Assembly: GCA_017416185.1 (NCBI GenBank)
Contig: JAFQDF010000015.1
Span: 1 to 64,000, forward strand
Source of the DNA: Clostridia bacterium
GTDB lineage: Bacteria; Bacillota; Clostridia; Oscillospirales; CAG-272
Direction of reading: 5' to 3'
Length of the DNA stretch: 64,000 bases
Shown here: piece after piece, positions 31,628 to 41,019 of the stretch
Layout of the letters: each line of letters starts with the position of its first letter
How positions within the stretch are numbered: position 1 is the first letter of the stretch
Notes under the pieces: model-generated
What the model was told of the DNA's origin: nothing
The model's input: only the letters and a program-made list of their open reading frames with translations
The model's database searches: none
Translations under genes and position numbers: made by a program

Positions 31628-33589
31628 ATGGAAAAAAAACGCAAAAAATTTCTCGACCGGCCCTATTTTTCCTGGGTGACGGTTTCCCTTATAACCTATC
31701 TTGCACTTGAATGTATCAATCAGCGCAGCTTTGTTGAGCTGTGTCGGTATATTGTGCTTCGTCCCTATTCCTTCATTCTCAATCTTGCCATAGTAATGCT
31801 CAGCTACAGCGTCGCTCTTTTTGTAAAGAGAAGGCTGTTCAGCTTCACTGTTACAGGGCTTTTGTGGACGGTTATGGGAGTTATCAATCTCATAGTTCTC
31901 GTTCAGCGAAACACACAGTTCAACTGCAGTGATATATTTATTTTCAAATACGGAATTCTCATAAGTCCGAGATATCTGAGCGTTATTCATTATATCCTTA
32001 TAGCGGTGGGTATTGTCGGTGCGGTAGTTGCAACGGTGATACTGCATAAGAAGGGCTATCTGTCCCGCAGTGAAAACTCCAAGCGGCACAGTTCTGTTGC
32101 GGTAGGTGTGCTTGCCGTTGTAATTCTCACTATGGGTATAGTTGGAAACGTGACAGGTCTGCTTATGCCGAGATTTACCAATATCAATCAAGGCTATAAG
32201 AACAACGGATTTATATATGCCTTCTTCTGCTCGGTGGCGGAAATCGGTGTTGATGAGCCTGAGAATTATACCGAGGGCTCGGTGGAGGCTATTATTTCGG
32301 ATTTCAAAGAGAACAGCGCAGGGAAGCTCAAGCCCAACGTTATCTTTGTTCAGCTTGAATCCTTTATAGATCCCAAGGAATTCGTGGGAATTGAGTTTGC
32401 CTCCGATCCCGTGCCTAATTTCACACGTCTGAAGGAAAGCTGTCCCTCGGGACATCTTAACGTTTCGGTGCTTGGCGGCGGAACTGCAAACACCGAGTTT
32501 GAGATCCTTACGGGAATGAATATCAACGATTTCGGTACCATTGAGCTTCCTTACGAAAGCTTTCTTGACAGCAATACCTGTGAGACTATGGCATATAACT
32601 GCAAGGCTCTTGGATACAAGACTCACGCTATTCACAATTTCAGTGCAGGCTTTTATATGCGTAACAAGGTGTTTGCCAATATGGGTTTTGATACCTTTAC
32701 CTCCTTTGAGTATATGACCGACGTGGAATACAATCCCATCGGCTGGGCAAAGGATATGATAATGGAGAGATATATCCGTCTGGCCCTTGATTCCACTCCT
32801 GAGCGTGATTTTATACAGGCGATAACCGTTCAGGGTCACGGCTCTTATCCTACAGACTTTGATGACAGCGAAAGGGATGCTGCCACCACCTATTCAAGTT
32901 CTGATATTGAGGATTACCGTTCCCAGATAGATTATTACGTTTCGCAGATATCCGAAATGGATGAATTTATCGGGTCGCTGACCGATTCTCTCAAGGACTT
33001 TGAGGAGCCTACGGTCATAGCCTTCTACGGTGACCATCTGCCGGGTATCTCTCTTACCGAGGATATGCTGGAAACAGGCAGTCTTTACAAGACCGAATAC
33101 GTTATATGGTCAAATTTTGATATCGAAGCTCCCGACAGAGATCTTTGTACCTATCAGCTTGCTGCATACGTTCAGACCCTTGCGGGACATAGCTCGGGTC
33201 AGATAACCAAGCTACACCAGACCTATATGGACACCCCCGAATATGAGGAATACTTAAAGGTCCTTGAATATGATATCATCGAGGGCGATATGCTGACCTA
33301 CGGTAGCGAAAATCCCTTTGAACCTTCGGAGCTTGAATTCGGTGTTGAGGATATCCTTATAACCGATATTACCTATGTTGATAAGAGTCTTTACGTAACG
33401 GGTGAAAACTTTAACGAGCATTCGTCGGTATATATCAACGGTAACAGAAAGAATACCGAATATATTAATTCAACCACCCTGCTTGTAAAGGGTGTAAGGG
33501 TCAGAGAAGGGGACAAGATAGCCGTTGCTCAGATGAGCTATCAGATGCCCTGGACGTATTTGTCAAAAACAGAAGAATATGAGTATTAA
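31628..33589 (+). CDS. LTA synthase family sulfatase-fold protein
   Basis: 653 residues. About five membrane helices (20-165) precede an extracellular alkaline-phosphatase/sulfatase-type domain. The nucleophile is Thr286 in GGGTANTEFEILTG, as in LtaS. Metal ligands include the glutamate in NVIFVQLESFIDP and Asp469-His470 in FYGDHLPG. The last ~80 residues (ITDITYVDKSLYVTGENFNE...) form an Ig/TIG-like beta domain not present in standard LtaS. It probably transfers glycerol-phosphate from phosphatidylglycerol to a surface polymer. A terminator follows. Confidence 0.9.
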   Translation: MEKKRKKFLDRPYFSWVTVSLITYLALECINQRSFVELCRYIVLRPYSFILNLAIVMLSYSVALFVKRRLFSFTVTGLLWTVMGVINLIVLVQRNTQFNCSDIFIFKYGILISPRYLSVIHYILIAVGIVGAVVATVILHKKGYLSRSENSKRHSSVAVGVLAVVILTMGIVGNVTGLLMPRFTNINQGYKNNGFIYAFFCSVAEIGVDEPENYTEGSVEAIISDFKENSAGKLKPNVIFVQLESFIDPKEFVGIEFASDPVPNFTRLKESCPSGHLNVSVLGGGTANTEFEILTGMNINDFGTIELPYESFLDSNTCETMAYNCKALGYKTHAIHNFSAGFYMRNKVFANMGFDTFTSFEYMTDVEYNPIGWAKDMIMERYIRLALDSTPERDFIQAITVQGHGSYPTDFDDSERDAATTYSSSDIEDYRSQIDYYVSQISEMDEFIGSLTDSLKDFEEPTVIAFYGDHLPGISLTEDMLETGSLYKTEYVIWSNFDIEAPDRDLCTYQLAAYVQTLAGHSSGQITKLHQTYMDTPEYEEYLKVLEYDIIEGDMLTYGSENPFEPSELEFGVEDILITDITYVDKSLYVTGENFNEHSSVYINGNRKNTEYINSTTLLVKGVRVREGDKIAVAQMSYQMPWTYLSKTEEYEY

Positions 33590-33590
33590 T

Positions 33591-33614
33591 AAAGCCGTGC
33601 GATTGCACGGCTTT
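33591..33614 (+). terminator. Terminator of the PTS IIC-ltaS operon
   Basis: AAAGCCGTGC/GCACGGCTTT 10-bp stem with a GATT loop; the T tract is short. Confidence 0.75.
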
Positions 33615-33647
33615 AGTTATGAGTTTGGAGTTTAGAACGGAGAGTTC

Positions 33648-34586
33648 TTAGTTGCACTCTGCAACTAAGGGACCCTTAAGCTCCTTAAGATAGAAGAGTC
33701 TGCCGGGGAGGGTAGGGATGAAGGTGGAGGTGATGTTCATATCCGGTCCGTAATGGAGGGTGGTGAGGAAGCTCATACCCTGCCAGCTCATACCTCTGCC
33801 CAGCATACCGTCTGCACCGCCGATAGCATAATCAGCCTGTAAGAAGAGTCCGGGGCCGATGGTGTTGGCTCTGCAGGGAACAAGTGTGGTTCTGGACTTG
33901 AAGGATGTGATGGCATTCTGCTCGATGGTAAGGGGATGGAGCTTTGCCGCAATACGGTGGGTCTGCTTCTTCCACTCATCAACAGAGTCAAACTCATCTG
34001 CAAACTGGGGCTCCCAGAAAGCGATGTGGCACATTCTGCCGATACCGTAAACAAGAACAAGCTTTGCGCCCTCAGCCTTGAGAGAGGCGATCTTTTCTGC
34101 ATATGTAGGAAGATTTTCCTTGGTGGCAAAATTTCTCTGTGCTTCGGGAACGGTGTACTTGCCGAGCTTGTTGAAGAACGCCTGCTTCATAGAATACTCA
34201 AAGGATGCGGAGTTGGTGTTGGGGAGAGTATTACCTTCATCGTCTGACCACTCGTCCATATTGAAGGTGTAAACGTGGTCACAGGACACCTTCCACTCGC
34301 GAAGGAAGTATACTGCCCAACGGTACATACCCATAGGACCTACGGGAAGGATCATAGCGCACTTTCTGCCTGCGTCGCGGGTTTCCTTGATCTGCATAGC
34401 GATCTCGTGACCCATAAGCACGTCGAACTCGGCTACGTTTTCGCATTCCTGAACGTTGAACTTCTTGTTCCAGAAATCCTCTCTCTTTGTTCCTTTTTCG
34501 CAGCAGGCATCTATCTTTGCCATATCCCATCCCTTGGGATAAAAGCCGTCAAGAAGGCTGCCCTTTACAGTTGACATAAAATCCAT
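33648..34586 (-). CDS. Glucosamine-6-phosphate deaminase/isomerase-like protein (NagB family)
   Basis: 312 residues, about 60 longer than NagB at the N-terminus. [16 protein letters not shown] corresponds to the phosphate loop, YTFNMDEW to the NMDEY motif with the catalytic aspartate, and [14 protein letters not shown] to GIGxDGHIAFNEP. The catalytic histidine is kept, but the preceding Asp-Gly is Met-Cys. Such divergence suggests a different amino-sugar or sugar phosphate substrate. It lies with a PIG-L deacetylase and GH127 on the same strand, separated by repeat elements. Confidence 0.8.
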   Translation of the reverse strand: MDFMSTVKGSLLDGFYPKGWDMAKIDACCEKGTKREDFWNKKFNVQECENVAEFDVLMGHEIAMQIKETRDAGRKCAMILPVGPMGMYRWAVYFLREWKVSCDHVYTFNMDEWSDDEGNTLPNTNSASFEYSMKQAFFNKLGKYTVPEAQRNFATKENLPTYAEKIASLKAEGAKLVLVYGIGRMCHIAFWEPQFADEFDSVDEWKKQTHRIAAKLHPLTIEQNAITSFKSRTTLVPCRANTIGPGLFLQADYAIGGADGMLGRGMSWQGMSFLTTLHYGPDMNITSTFIPTLPGRLFYLKELKGPLVAECN

Positions 34587-34641
34587 AATGTTTACCTCGT
34601 GTAATATTTATAGTTTATTTAGATTGTTAGTTTATTTCAAT

Positions 34642-34883
34642 AATGCAGAATGCAAAATGCACAATGCAAAATTGAGGTGATTTTTGTTGCATTAAAGCAA
34701 CAAAAATTCCATTTAATTATATAAGAGTTTGTTGATATTTGTTGTCTAATCAAATAAATGCAACATACATAAAGCAAAGTAATAAATCAAAGAATACAGT
34801 TAACTTGAAATAAGATGTAGCTTTTCGACCTTAAGGGAGAAAATCCTCCAAAATTTTGCATTTTGCATTGTGCATTTTGCATT
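34642..34883. mobile_element. Heptamer-ended inverted-repeat element, copy 5
   Basis: Left end of TGCAAAA/TGCACAA units, hairpin TTTTTGTTGC/GCAACAAAAA, core homologous to copies 2 and 3, right end TTTTCGACCTTAAGGGAG and TTTTGCA units. The right end is 17 bases before the PIG-L stop codon; the left end is 56 bases before the nagB-like start. Confidence 0.88.
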
Positions 34884-34899
34884 CAAAGAGATTATTGCC

Positions 34900-35604
34900 T
34901 TAAGGCAATAATCTCTTTGTTACCACCTTCGGATAACAAAGCTCCTCGGTAAAGCCTTCTGCGTATGCACAGTTGGACTGATAGCCTCTGAACTTACTGC
35001 AGGTACGTACAAAGTCACAGAAATCAATGTGATCGTGGTCACGCATCCACTTGATCTGGCTTTCGTGGCATTCGAGCATCTGAAGCTTAAGCTCGATCTC
35101 GTCGGTGATGTCAACGTACATCGTGGGTTCAAACTTCATTCCCGCCAGATTATCCATATAGTAGATGGGAGTAACCTTGGAGGCAGGATGCTCACCCGGA
35201 ACGTACTGAGGGCAGGATGCCGCAAAGCAGGCGGAGAACACCATCTTCTGAACCTCTAAATGGTCGGGCATATAGTCGGTGGGGGAGTGGGTTATGATAA
35301 AGTCGGGGTCTGCATATCTCATAACCTGCATCAGCTTGTCTCTCTGCTCATAATCATTGGCGTTGGGACGAAGATCGCCGATATCAAGGGATATGACCTC
35401 AATGCCTGCAAGTGCGCCTGCACGCTCGGCCTCACCGTTACGCATAGGACCAAGCTCGTGGGGTGGGATCACCACGTGACCCATATTGCCGTTACATACG
35501 TGGCAAACTATAACTCTGTCTCCGCGCTTGACACACTTTGCAAGAGTGCCTGCACAGGATATCTCAATGTCGTCGGGATGACACCCGATTGCTAAAACAT
35601 TCAT
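34900..35604 (-). CDS. PIG-L/LmbE family deacetylase
   Basis: 234 residues. The zinc site is HPDDIEISCAGTLAK at the N-terminus (His-Pro-Asp-Asp) with the third ligand in YMPDHLEVQKM. The family removes N-acetyl groups from sugars such as GlcNAc derivatives. It lies between GH127 and the NagB-like gene, which suggests a route that deacetylates and then isomerises or deaminates an amino sugar. The last five codons and the stop lie inside a hairpin (AAAGAGATTATTGCC/GGCAATAATCTCTTT, 34885-34918). Confidence 0.9.
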   Translation of the reverse strand: MNVLAIGCHPDDIEISCAGTLAKCVKRGDRVIVCHVCNGNMGHVVIPPHELGPMRNGEAERAGALAGIEVISLDIGDLRPNANDYEQRDKLMQVMRYADPDFIITHSPTDYMPDHLEVQKMVFSACFAASCPQYVPGEHPASKVTPIYYMDNLAGMKFEPTMYVDITDEIELKLQMLECHESQIKWMRDHDHIDFCDFVRTCSKFRGYQSNCAYAEGFTEELCYPKVVTKRLLP

Positions 35605-35637
35605 TTATTTATACCTCTTATCAAATACAATTATATG

Positions 35638-35702
35638 GAGATTTTGTCCTAAGGGACAAAATCTTCAATAATTCCGCATTCCGCATTCCGCACTCTGCAT
35701 TT
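35638..35702. mobile_element. Heptamer element, solo right end (copy 6)
   Basis: Hairpin GAGATTTTGTCC/GGACAAAATCTTC followed by TTCCGCA units and TTCTGCA-type end, touching the GH127 stop codon (35701-35703). I find no left end; the unit sequence differs from all other copies. Confidence 0.7.
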
Positions 35703-37602
35703 ACTTGCCCTTCGGCATTTCCGTCATTCTCAGCTTGGGAGCGCCGTAGGGCAGAAGCTTAACCCGTTCTGTTTCGGAGATGGGGGTGCGGTCCGCAGGA
35801 ACGGTGTTGGGAACGGTACCCTCAAAGCCTTCCTTGCAGCCCCAGTTGATCTTATGCATATTTGCGTAAGCTACGATGGGCGGATTCTTAGACGAGAAGG
35901 GGATCGTGTAATCGTCTACCTCCTCAAATTCTACCTTGTTGTCAGAGTATGCATAATTCCAGTCGGACGCAGGCTTGAGATCGTAGTCACAGTAAGGGAA
36001 TTTACGCTCAATTCCTTCCTCTGTGAACTCGCGGCGGTACCATTCTTCCTTGATGGGAAGAGAGTAGAGAAGCGCGCCGCGCTTGAGAGCGTACATATCA
36101 CGGGGACGTTCAACGAACTCCACCTTCTGGTCAAATACTACGTTGATGGCAGTCTCACCCTCCCAGGTACGGGAGATGATATACTTCTTGCCTACCTCTA
36201 CAGCCTCACCGTCTACGGTGGCTGAGTTAAGGGTAGAGGGAATAACGATCTCAAAATCAAACTCTACGGGCTTGTCGGTCTTAACCGTATATGTAAGAGT
36301 ATCTCTGAAGGGATACATAGTATCAAGGTCGACAGAAACCTTTACACCCTTGATATCAAGAATTACCTTGGAGGGAACGTGGGCAACGGAGGCAAGACCT
36401 GTCTCGCTTCTCATAAACGCAGAGAGCACAAGCTTGGGCCAACCCTGACCGAAGTTAGCGGTACAACAGCCGTAGTTAGGTTCAAGACCGAACATATTCC
36501 CCTCGTAGCCGTTGGAGCCGAAGGGGGATTCCTCGTGGGTTCCGGGGAAGCGGATACAAGCGATCTGGTTAGCCTGCTGGTCGTACTGACGTACCCACAT
36601 ATCGTCGCTTGTTCCTGCGGGAAGGGCATTGAATGCAAGAGCCTCAAGACGGTCTACCCACTTTTCCTTGCCGGTGATGGCATAGAGCCACTCATAGGAA
36701 TACATAGCCTCAACAACACCGCAAAGCTCTGTTCCTCTGGTGGGGTCATCTCCTGCAAGACATTCGTCACCGGTGAAGTAGCCTGTGGGTGTTCCGTGAT
36801 ATTTGTGAAGGGTAGAGAGCATATATTCCGCAAACTCGTCCTCGTCAACCTCTCTGCCTTCGTATGCAAGGAATCTGGAAGCCATAGCCTCGGACTTAAG
36901 AGCCATAGCCAGGTTTACGACGTGGGTGTGCAGACGCCATACGTTGGGTCTGTCGTGAGCTTTTTCGTCTCTCCAGCGGTAGAAGATCTTATGGAAGTCG
37001 GCACCCTCAAATTCAAGGAGTCTGCAAAGCTCTATAAGCCACTCCTCCTCGCAGCGGTCGTACATCCAGTATACTGCAATGAGACCCTCGTACCATCTGA
37101 ACTGACCCCAGGACTTAAGGGCGGTATGCTCAAGACGGAATTTGAGGTTTTTGAGTATTCTGTATATTACGTTGGGAATGCGTTCATCCCCGGAGCAGTC
37201 GTAATAGACGATAAGTGCCTTACATATAAGTAATACAGCCCATTCATCGAAGTTGTCAAACTCCTCCTGAGTGTTACAGGGGCAGATCCAACCGTCGTGG
37301 TAGGGGATATCCGGGGTGTTCTCCTGCTTGGAAAGGATAAATTCAACATATTTTTTAGCTACTGCTATAAGCTCCTCGTCACCGAGCAGGTAAGCCATGG
37401 GGATAAAGCCGTCAAGCCAATAGGGAACTCTCTCCCAGCCCTCCTTGTCGCCGCCTATCCACTGGCTGTTGCGTACATCCGGCCAAACCTTGTGAAGGTT
37501 ACCGCAAAGACCTTTAGCCTGTAGCTTCAACTGCTCAAGGATCCATCCCTTTGCTTCTATCTCCTTGGTGGTGAGCATAGAGTAACGGTGATTGTTCTTC
37601 AT
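35701..37602 (-). CDS. Glycoside hydrolase family 127-like (beta-L-arabinofuranosidase superfamily)
   Basis: 633 residues, no signal peptide, so probably cytoplasmic. The (alpha/alpha)6-barrel region includes VPYWLDGFIPMAYLLGDEE. The segment GTELCGVVEAMYSYEWLY carries the conserved Glu and Cys, and LEPNYGCCTANFGQGWPKL carries the adjacent catalytic-site cysteines of GH127. Beta-sandwich domains follow. GH127 members release beta-L-arabinofuranose or related sugars from plant glycoproteins, but many relatives are uncharacterised. First gene of the minus-strand sugar group. Confidence 0.88.
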   Translation of the reverse strand: MKNNHRYSMLTTKEIEAKGWILEQLKLQAKGLCGNLHKVWPDVRNSQWIGGDKEGWERVPYWLDGFIPMAYLLGDEELIAVAKKYVEFILSKQENTPDIPYHDGWICPCNTQEEFDNFDEWAVLLICKALIVYYDCSGDERIPNVIYRILKNLKFRLEHTALKSWGQFRWYEGLIAVYWMYDRCEEEWLIELCRLLEFEGADFHKIFYRWRDEKAHDRPNVWRLHTHVVNLAMALKSEAMASRFLAYEGREVDEDEFAEYMLSTLHKYHGTPTGYFTGDECLAGDDPTRGTELCGVVEAMYSYEWLYAITGKEKWVDRLEALAFNALPAGTSDDMWVRQYDQQANQIACIRFPGTHEESPFGSNGYEGNMFGLEPNYGCCTANFGQGWPKLVLSAFMRSETGLASVAHVPSKVILDIKGVKVSVDLDTMYPFRDTLTYTVKTDKPVEFDFEIVIPSTLNSATVDGEAVEVGKKYIISRTWEGETAINVVFDQKVEFVERPRDMYALKRGALLYSLPIKEEWYRREFTEEGIERKFPYCDYDLKPASDWNYAYSDNKVEFEEVDDYTIPFSSKNPPIVAYANMHKINWGCKEGFEGTVPNTVPADRTPISETERVKLLPYGAPKLRMTEMPKGK

Positions 37603-37743
37603 AGTGTGTCTCCTGATAATAAATATTCCTTTTAATTATATCACCACGGCGGTGATAATTCAAGTGTTTTTATGGATTATTTAAGTCTAATGTTTAATAT
37701 TTAAACTGCCTGTAAATATTTTTTACATAATATTTGTCATTTG

Positions 37744-37772
37744 TTGACACTTTTTTTGCGGTATGATATATT
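37744..37772 (+). promoter_or_regulatory. Promoter of binding lipoprotein 1
   Basis: TTGACA (37744-37749), 17-base spacer, TATATT (37767-37772), extended -10. Confidence 0.85.
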
Positions 37773-37809
37773 CTAATCATACAAATATCAACTAAAAAGA
37801 GGTATATTA

Positions 37810-39303
37810 ATGAAAATTAAAAGAATATTGGCTCTCGTACTGGTGTGCGTTACAGTTCTGCCACTGCTTGTTGCCTGCGACTCCGGTAAGGATGGCGACA
37901 AGAATAACGGAGGCGGTGAGGTGAATATCGTTGCCGAGGGCAGCGTTGTTCCGGAAGATCTTACCTTCTCGGGTGAGACCTTTACCATTCTTTGCCGTGA
38001 GGATAACGCGTGGGGTAACTGGCTTCACGAAATTGCAGCCGACGAGGATGCAACCGAGCTTGTAAACGAGCAGGTGTATAGGAGAAACCTTGAGGTCGAG
38101 GAGCGCTTTGACCTTGAAAAGCTTGAGGCATATGCTATTCCCGGACAGTGGGCTGTTGGTGATGACTTTGTCAATACCTTCAAAAACTCCATCCTTTCCA
38201 GCAGCTCGGCCTTTGATCTTATTATGAGTCATCAGGCTTATATGTCCTCAGACCCCTCACTTAACGATCTTTATTACAATCTTTATGAGATCCCCTACAT
38301 CAAGGATAATCTTGATGCAAAGTACTACAATCCCGACGTTATCGATGAGCTCACCATTAACGGTAAGCTTTATTTCCTTCTCGGTGACTACTCCCTTACA
38401 TACTGGGAGAACGCATACGTTCTCTACTTCAATAAGGCTATAGCTGAGAACAATAACCTTGAGGATATCTATGAGCTTGTGCGCAGCGGAGAGTGGACCT
38501 TTGAAAAGATGACAGAGATGGCAAAGGGAGGCTGGACAGATCTTAACGGTGACGCTTGGCCTGATCCCAGTGACTCTTTCGGATACGTATCCGATATTCC
38601 CAATACTACCGATGCACTTGAGGCACACTTTGACGTTCCTATGACCGGCAAGGACGAGAACGGCAACGTTATATTCAGTGTTGACCAGGGTAAGATGGTA
38701 AACATTCTTGACAAGTTTATCGAGTTCAAGAAGACAGATGATACTCACTTTATCTACACCACCTCTGCAGATACCGAGGATTCCAACGAAGCAGACAAGA
38801 TCTTCCGCGAGGGCAGAGCACTCTTCTATCCCGCAATGCTTAACCGTGCTCAGGAATTCCGCGGTATGGAGACCGATTTCGGTATCGTTCCTTATCCTAA
38901 GTGGGATACTAACCAGTCTGCTTACTATACCCACGCTCAGGACGGTTATTCCGTAGGCGTAATTCCTATGGATGCTTCCAACATTGAGATGTGCGGTGCG
39001 GTTGTTGACGTACTTTCCGCACTATCAAGCGAGATGGTAATCCCCGCATACTACGATATGGCTCTTCGTGACAAGTATGCCCGCGACGATGAGTCGGGTG
39101 AGATGCTTGACATCATCCGTGACGGCTTTACCGTAAACTTCGGTTACTTCTACGGTCCCTCTCTTAACGGATGCTCCAAGACATTCCGTAACCTTATTCA
39201 GCAGGATAACTCAAATTTCGTATCCTACTATTCCGGCAGTATCAAGGGTTATGAAAGAATGCTCAAGAAGCTTATAGCATCTTACGATGATACAGAAGAA
39301 TAA
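37810..39303 (+). CDS. Extracellular sugar-binding lipoprotein (ABC family 1), paralogue 1
   Basis: 497 residues. Lipoprotein signal with lipobox LLVAC at about 19-23, followed by a Gly/Asp/Asn-rich linker. The rest is a family 1 solute-binding fold (GETFTILCREDNAWGNWLHE, YFLLGDYSLTYWENAYVLYF, FPAMLNRAQEFRG-like segment, FGIVPYPKWD). It should bind a carbohydrate outside the membrane and deliver it to an ABC importer. No permease or ATPase genes are nearby. The next two genes are close paralogues, each with its own promoter and terminator. Confidence 0.88.
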   Translation: MKIKRILALVLVCVTVLPLLVACDSGKDGDKNNGGGEVNIVAEGSVVPEDLTFSGETFTILCREDNAWGNWLHEIAADEDATELVNEQVYRRNLEVEERFDLEKLEAYAIPGQWAVGDDFVNTFKNSILSSSSAFDLIMSHQAYMSSDPSLNDLYYNLYEIPYIKDNLDAKYYNPDVIDELTINGKLYFLLGDYSLTYWENAYVLYFNKAIAENNNLEDIYELVRSGEWTFEKMTEMAKGGWTDLNGDAWPDPSDSFGYVSDIPNTTDALEAHFDVPMTGKDENGNVIFSVDQGKMVNILDKFIEFKKTDDTHFIYTTSADTEDSNEADKIFREGRALFYPAMLNRAQEFRGMETDFGIVPYPKWDTNQSAYYTHAQDGYSVGVIPMDASNIEMCGAVVDVLSALSSEMVIPAYYDMALRDKYARDDESGEMLDIIRDGFTVNFGYFYGPSLNGCSKTFRNLIQQDNSNFVSYYSGSIKGYERMLKKLIASYDDTEE

Positions 39304-39310
39304 AGATAAA

Positions 39311-39347
39311 AAACAAACAAGGCATTTTGTGCCTTGTTTGTTTTTTT
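39311..39347 (+). terminator. Terminator of lipoprotein 1
   Basis: AAACAAACAAGGCA/TGCCTTGTTTGTTT 14-bp stem followed by T residues. Confidence 0.9.
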
Positions 39348-39350
39348 GTA

Positions 39351-39379
39351 TTGACTAAATTAAAATTGTATGGTAAAAT
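39351..39379 (+). promoter_or_regulatory. Promoter of binding lipoprotein 2
   Basis: TTGACT (39351-39356), 17-base spacer, TAAAAT (39374-39379), extended -10. Confidence 0.85.
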
Positions 39380-39411
39380 AGTACCATTAAATATATGAAA
39401 GGTGGAATTCT

Positions 39412-40905
39412 ATGAAAAAATTCCAAAGAATACTGGCACTTGTGCTGGTAGTATTGACAGTTCTTCCCCTTATGGTAGCCTGCGGCTCCGGTAAAGGCGG
39501 AAACAAGAAAGGCGGCGAGGGCGGCGGCGACCTTACTCCTAACCAGTCGGTTGTTCCTGAAGACGTGACCTTTGAGGGAGAGACCTTCACCATTCTCTGC
39601 CGTGAGGATAATGCGTGGGGTAACTGGCTCCACGAAATTGCAGCCGACGAGGATGCAACCGAGCTTGTAAACGAAATGGTTTATAAGAGAAACCTTGAGG
39701 TTGAAGAGCGCTTCGGTCTTGAAAAGCTTGAGGCATTCGCTATTCCCGGACACTGGGACGCAAAGGATGACTTTACAAACACCTTCAAGAACTCTATTCT
39801 TTCCGCAAGCGGTACCTTTGACCTTATTATGAGCCATCAGGCTTATATGTCATTTGACCCTGCACTTAACGAGCTTTACTACAACCTTTATGAGATTCCT
39901 TACATCAAGGACAATCTTGACGCCCCCTACTACTATCCCGATGTTGTGGAAGAGCTTACAGTTAACGATAAGCTTTACTTCCTTCTCGGCGACTACTCCC
40001 TTACATATTGGGAACACGCATACGTTCTCTACTTCAATAAGGCTATAGCTGAGAACAATAACCTTGAGGATATCTATCAGATCGTTCGTGACGGTGAATG
40101 GACTGTTGACAAGATGATCGAGATGTCTAAGGGTAAGTGGGTTGACGACAACGGTGACCAGTGGCCCGGTGAAGAGGATACCTTCGGTTATATTTCCGAA
40201 ATAAACAATACTCCCGACGCATATGAGGCTCACTTTGATGCTCCTATGACCGGCCGTGACGAAAACGGTGCAGTTATCTTTGCCGCAGATCAGGGTAAGA
40301 TCGTAAGCATTCTTGAAAAGATGATCGACTTCAAGAGCTCTGATGATACCTATTTCAAGTATTTTTCTGACGTTGCTGAGGACGAAAATGTTATGGATAA
40401 GATCTTCCGTGAGGGCAGATCACTCTTCTATCACGCAATGCTTAACCGTGCTCAGAAGTTCAGAGGTATGGATACCGACTTCGGTATCGTTCCTTATCCT
40501 AAGTGGGATACCAATCAGAAGGAGTATTACACCCACGCTCAGGACGGCTACTCTGTAGGTGTTGTTCCTATGGATGCTCCCAATCTTGAAATGTGCGGTG
40601 CTGTCATCGACGTGCTTTCCGCTCTTTCGAGCGAGATGGTAATCCCCGCATACTACGATATGGCTCTGCGTGACAAGTATGCCCGTGACGATGAGTCCGG
40701 TGAGATGCTTGACATTATCCGTGAAGGCTTTACCGTAAACTTCGGTTACTTCTACGGCCAGTCTCTCAACGGCTGCTCTATGATGTTCCGTAATATGGTT
40801 CAGCAGGATAACACAAACTTCGTATCCTACTATACTCAGAACCTTAAGGGCTATGAGCGTAAGCTTAAGGCACTGATTGCATCCTACGAGGATACAGAGG
40901 AGTAA
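39412..40905 (+). CDS. Extracellular sugar-binding lipoprotein, paralogue 2
   Basis: 497 residues, most similar to paralogue 1 over its whole length (for example NAWGNWLHEIAADEDATELV is identical). Lipobox LMVAC. The N-terminal linker (GKGGNKKGGEGGGD) and the acidic surface positions differ, and the Trp-rich middle differs at ligand-facing stretches such as WTVDKMIEMSKGKWVDDNGD. GAAAGGTGG-type ribosome site. Monocistronic. Probably binds a related but distinct glycan. Confidence 0.88.
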   Translation: MKKFQRILALVLVVLTVLPLMVACGSGKGGNKKGGEGGGDLTPNQSVVPEDVTFEGETFTILCREDNAWGNWLHEIAADEDATELVNEMVYKRNLEVEERFGLEKLEAFAIPGHWDAKDDFTNTFKNSILSASGTFDLIMSHQAYMSFDPALNELYYNLYEIPYIKDNLDAPYYYPDVVEELTVNDKLYFLLGDYSLTYWEHAYVLYFNKAIAENNNLEDIYQIVRDGEWTVDKMIEMSKGKWVDDNGDQWPGEEDTFGYISEINNTPDAYEAHFDAPMTGRDENGAVIFAADQGKIVSILEKMIDFKSSDDTYFKYFSDVAEDENVMDKIFREGRSLFYHAMLNRAQKFRGMDTDFGIVPYPKWDTNQKEYYTHAQDGYSVGVVPMDAPNLEMCGAVIDVLSALSSEMVIPAYYDMALRDKYARDDESGEMLDIIREGFTVNFGYFYGQSLNGCSMMFRNMVQQDNTNFVSYYTQNLKGYERKLKALIASYEDTEE

Positions 40906-40918
40906 TTTGGTCAATATT

Positions 40919-40955
40919 AATGAACAAGGCATAATTTTGCCTTGTTCATTTTTTA
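40919..40955 (+). terminator. Terminator of lipoprotein 2
   Basis: AATGAACAAGGCA/TGCCTTGTTCATT 13-bp stem followed by T residues. Confidence 0.9.
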
Positions 40956-40959
40956 TGTA

Positions 40960-40988
40960 TTGACTATTTTAAATATTTGTGTTATGAT
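40960..40988 (+). promoter_or_regulatory. Promoter of binding lipoprotein 3
   Basis: TTGACT (40960-40965), 17-base spacer, TATGAT (40983-40988), extended -10. Confidence 0.8.
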
Positions 40989-41019
40989 AATGTATATTCT
41001 TATGAAAGGCAGAAACACC

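Noticed and set aside
30538..32839. Long minus-strand reading frames opposite the PTS IIC and ltaS genes
   Set aside because: They have basic, compositionally odd translations without domains; the plus-strand genes are clear.
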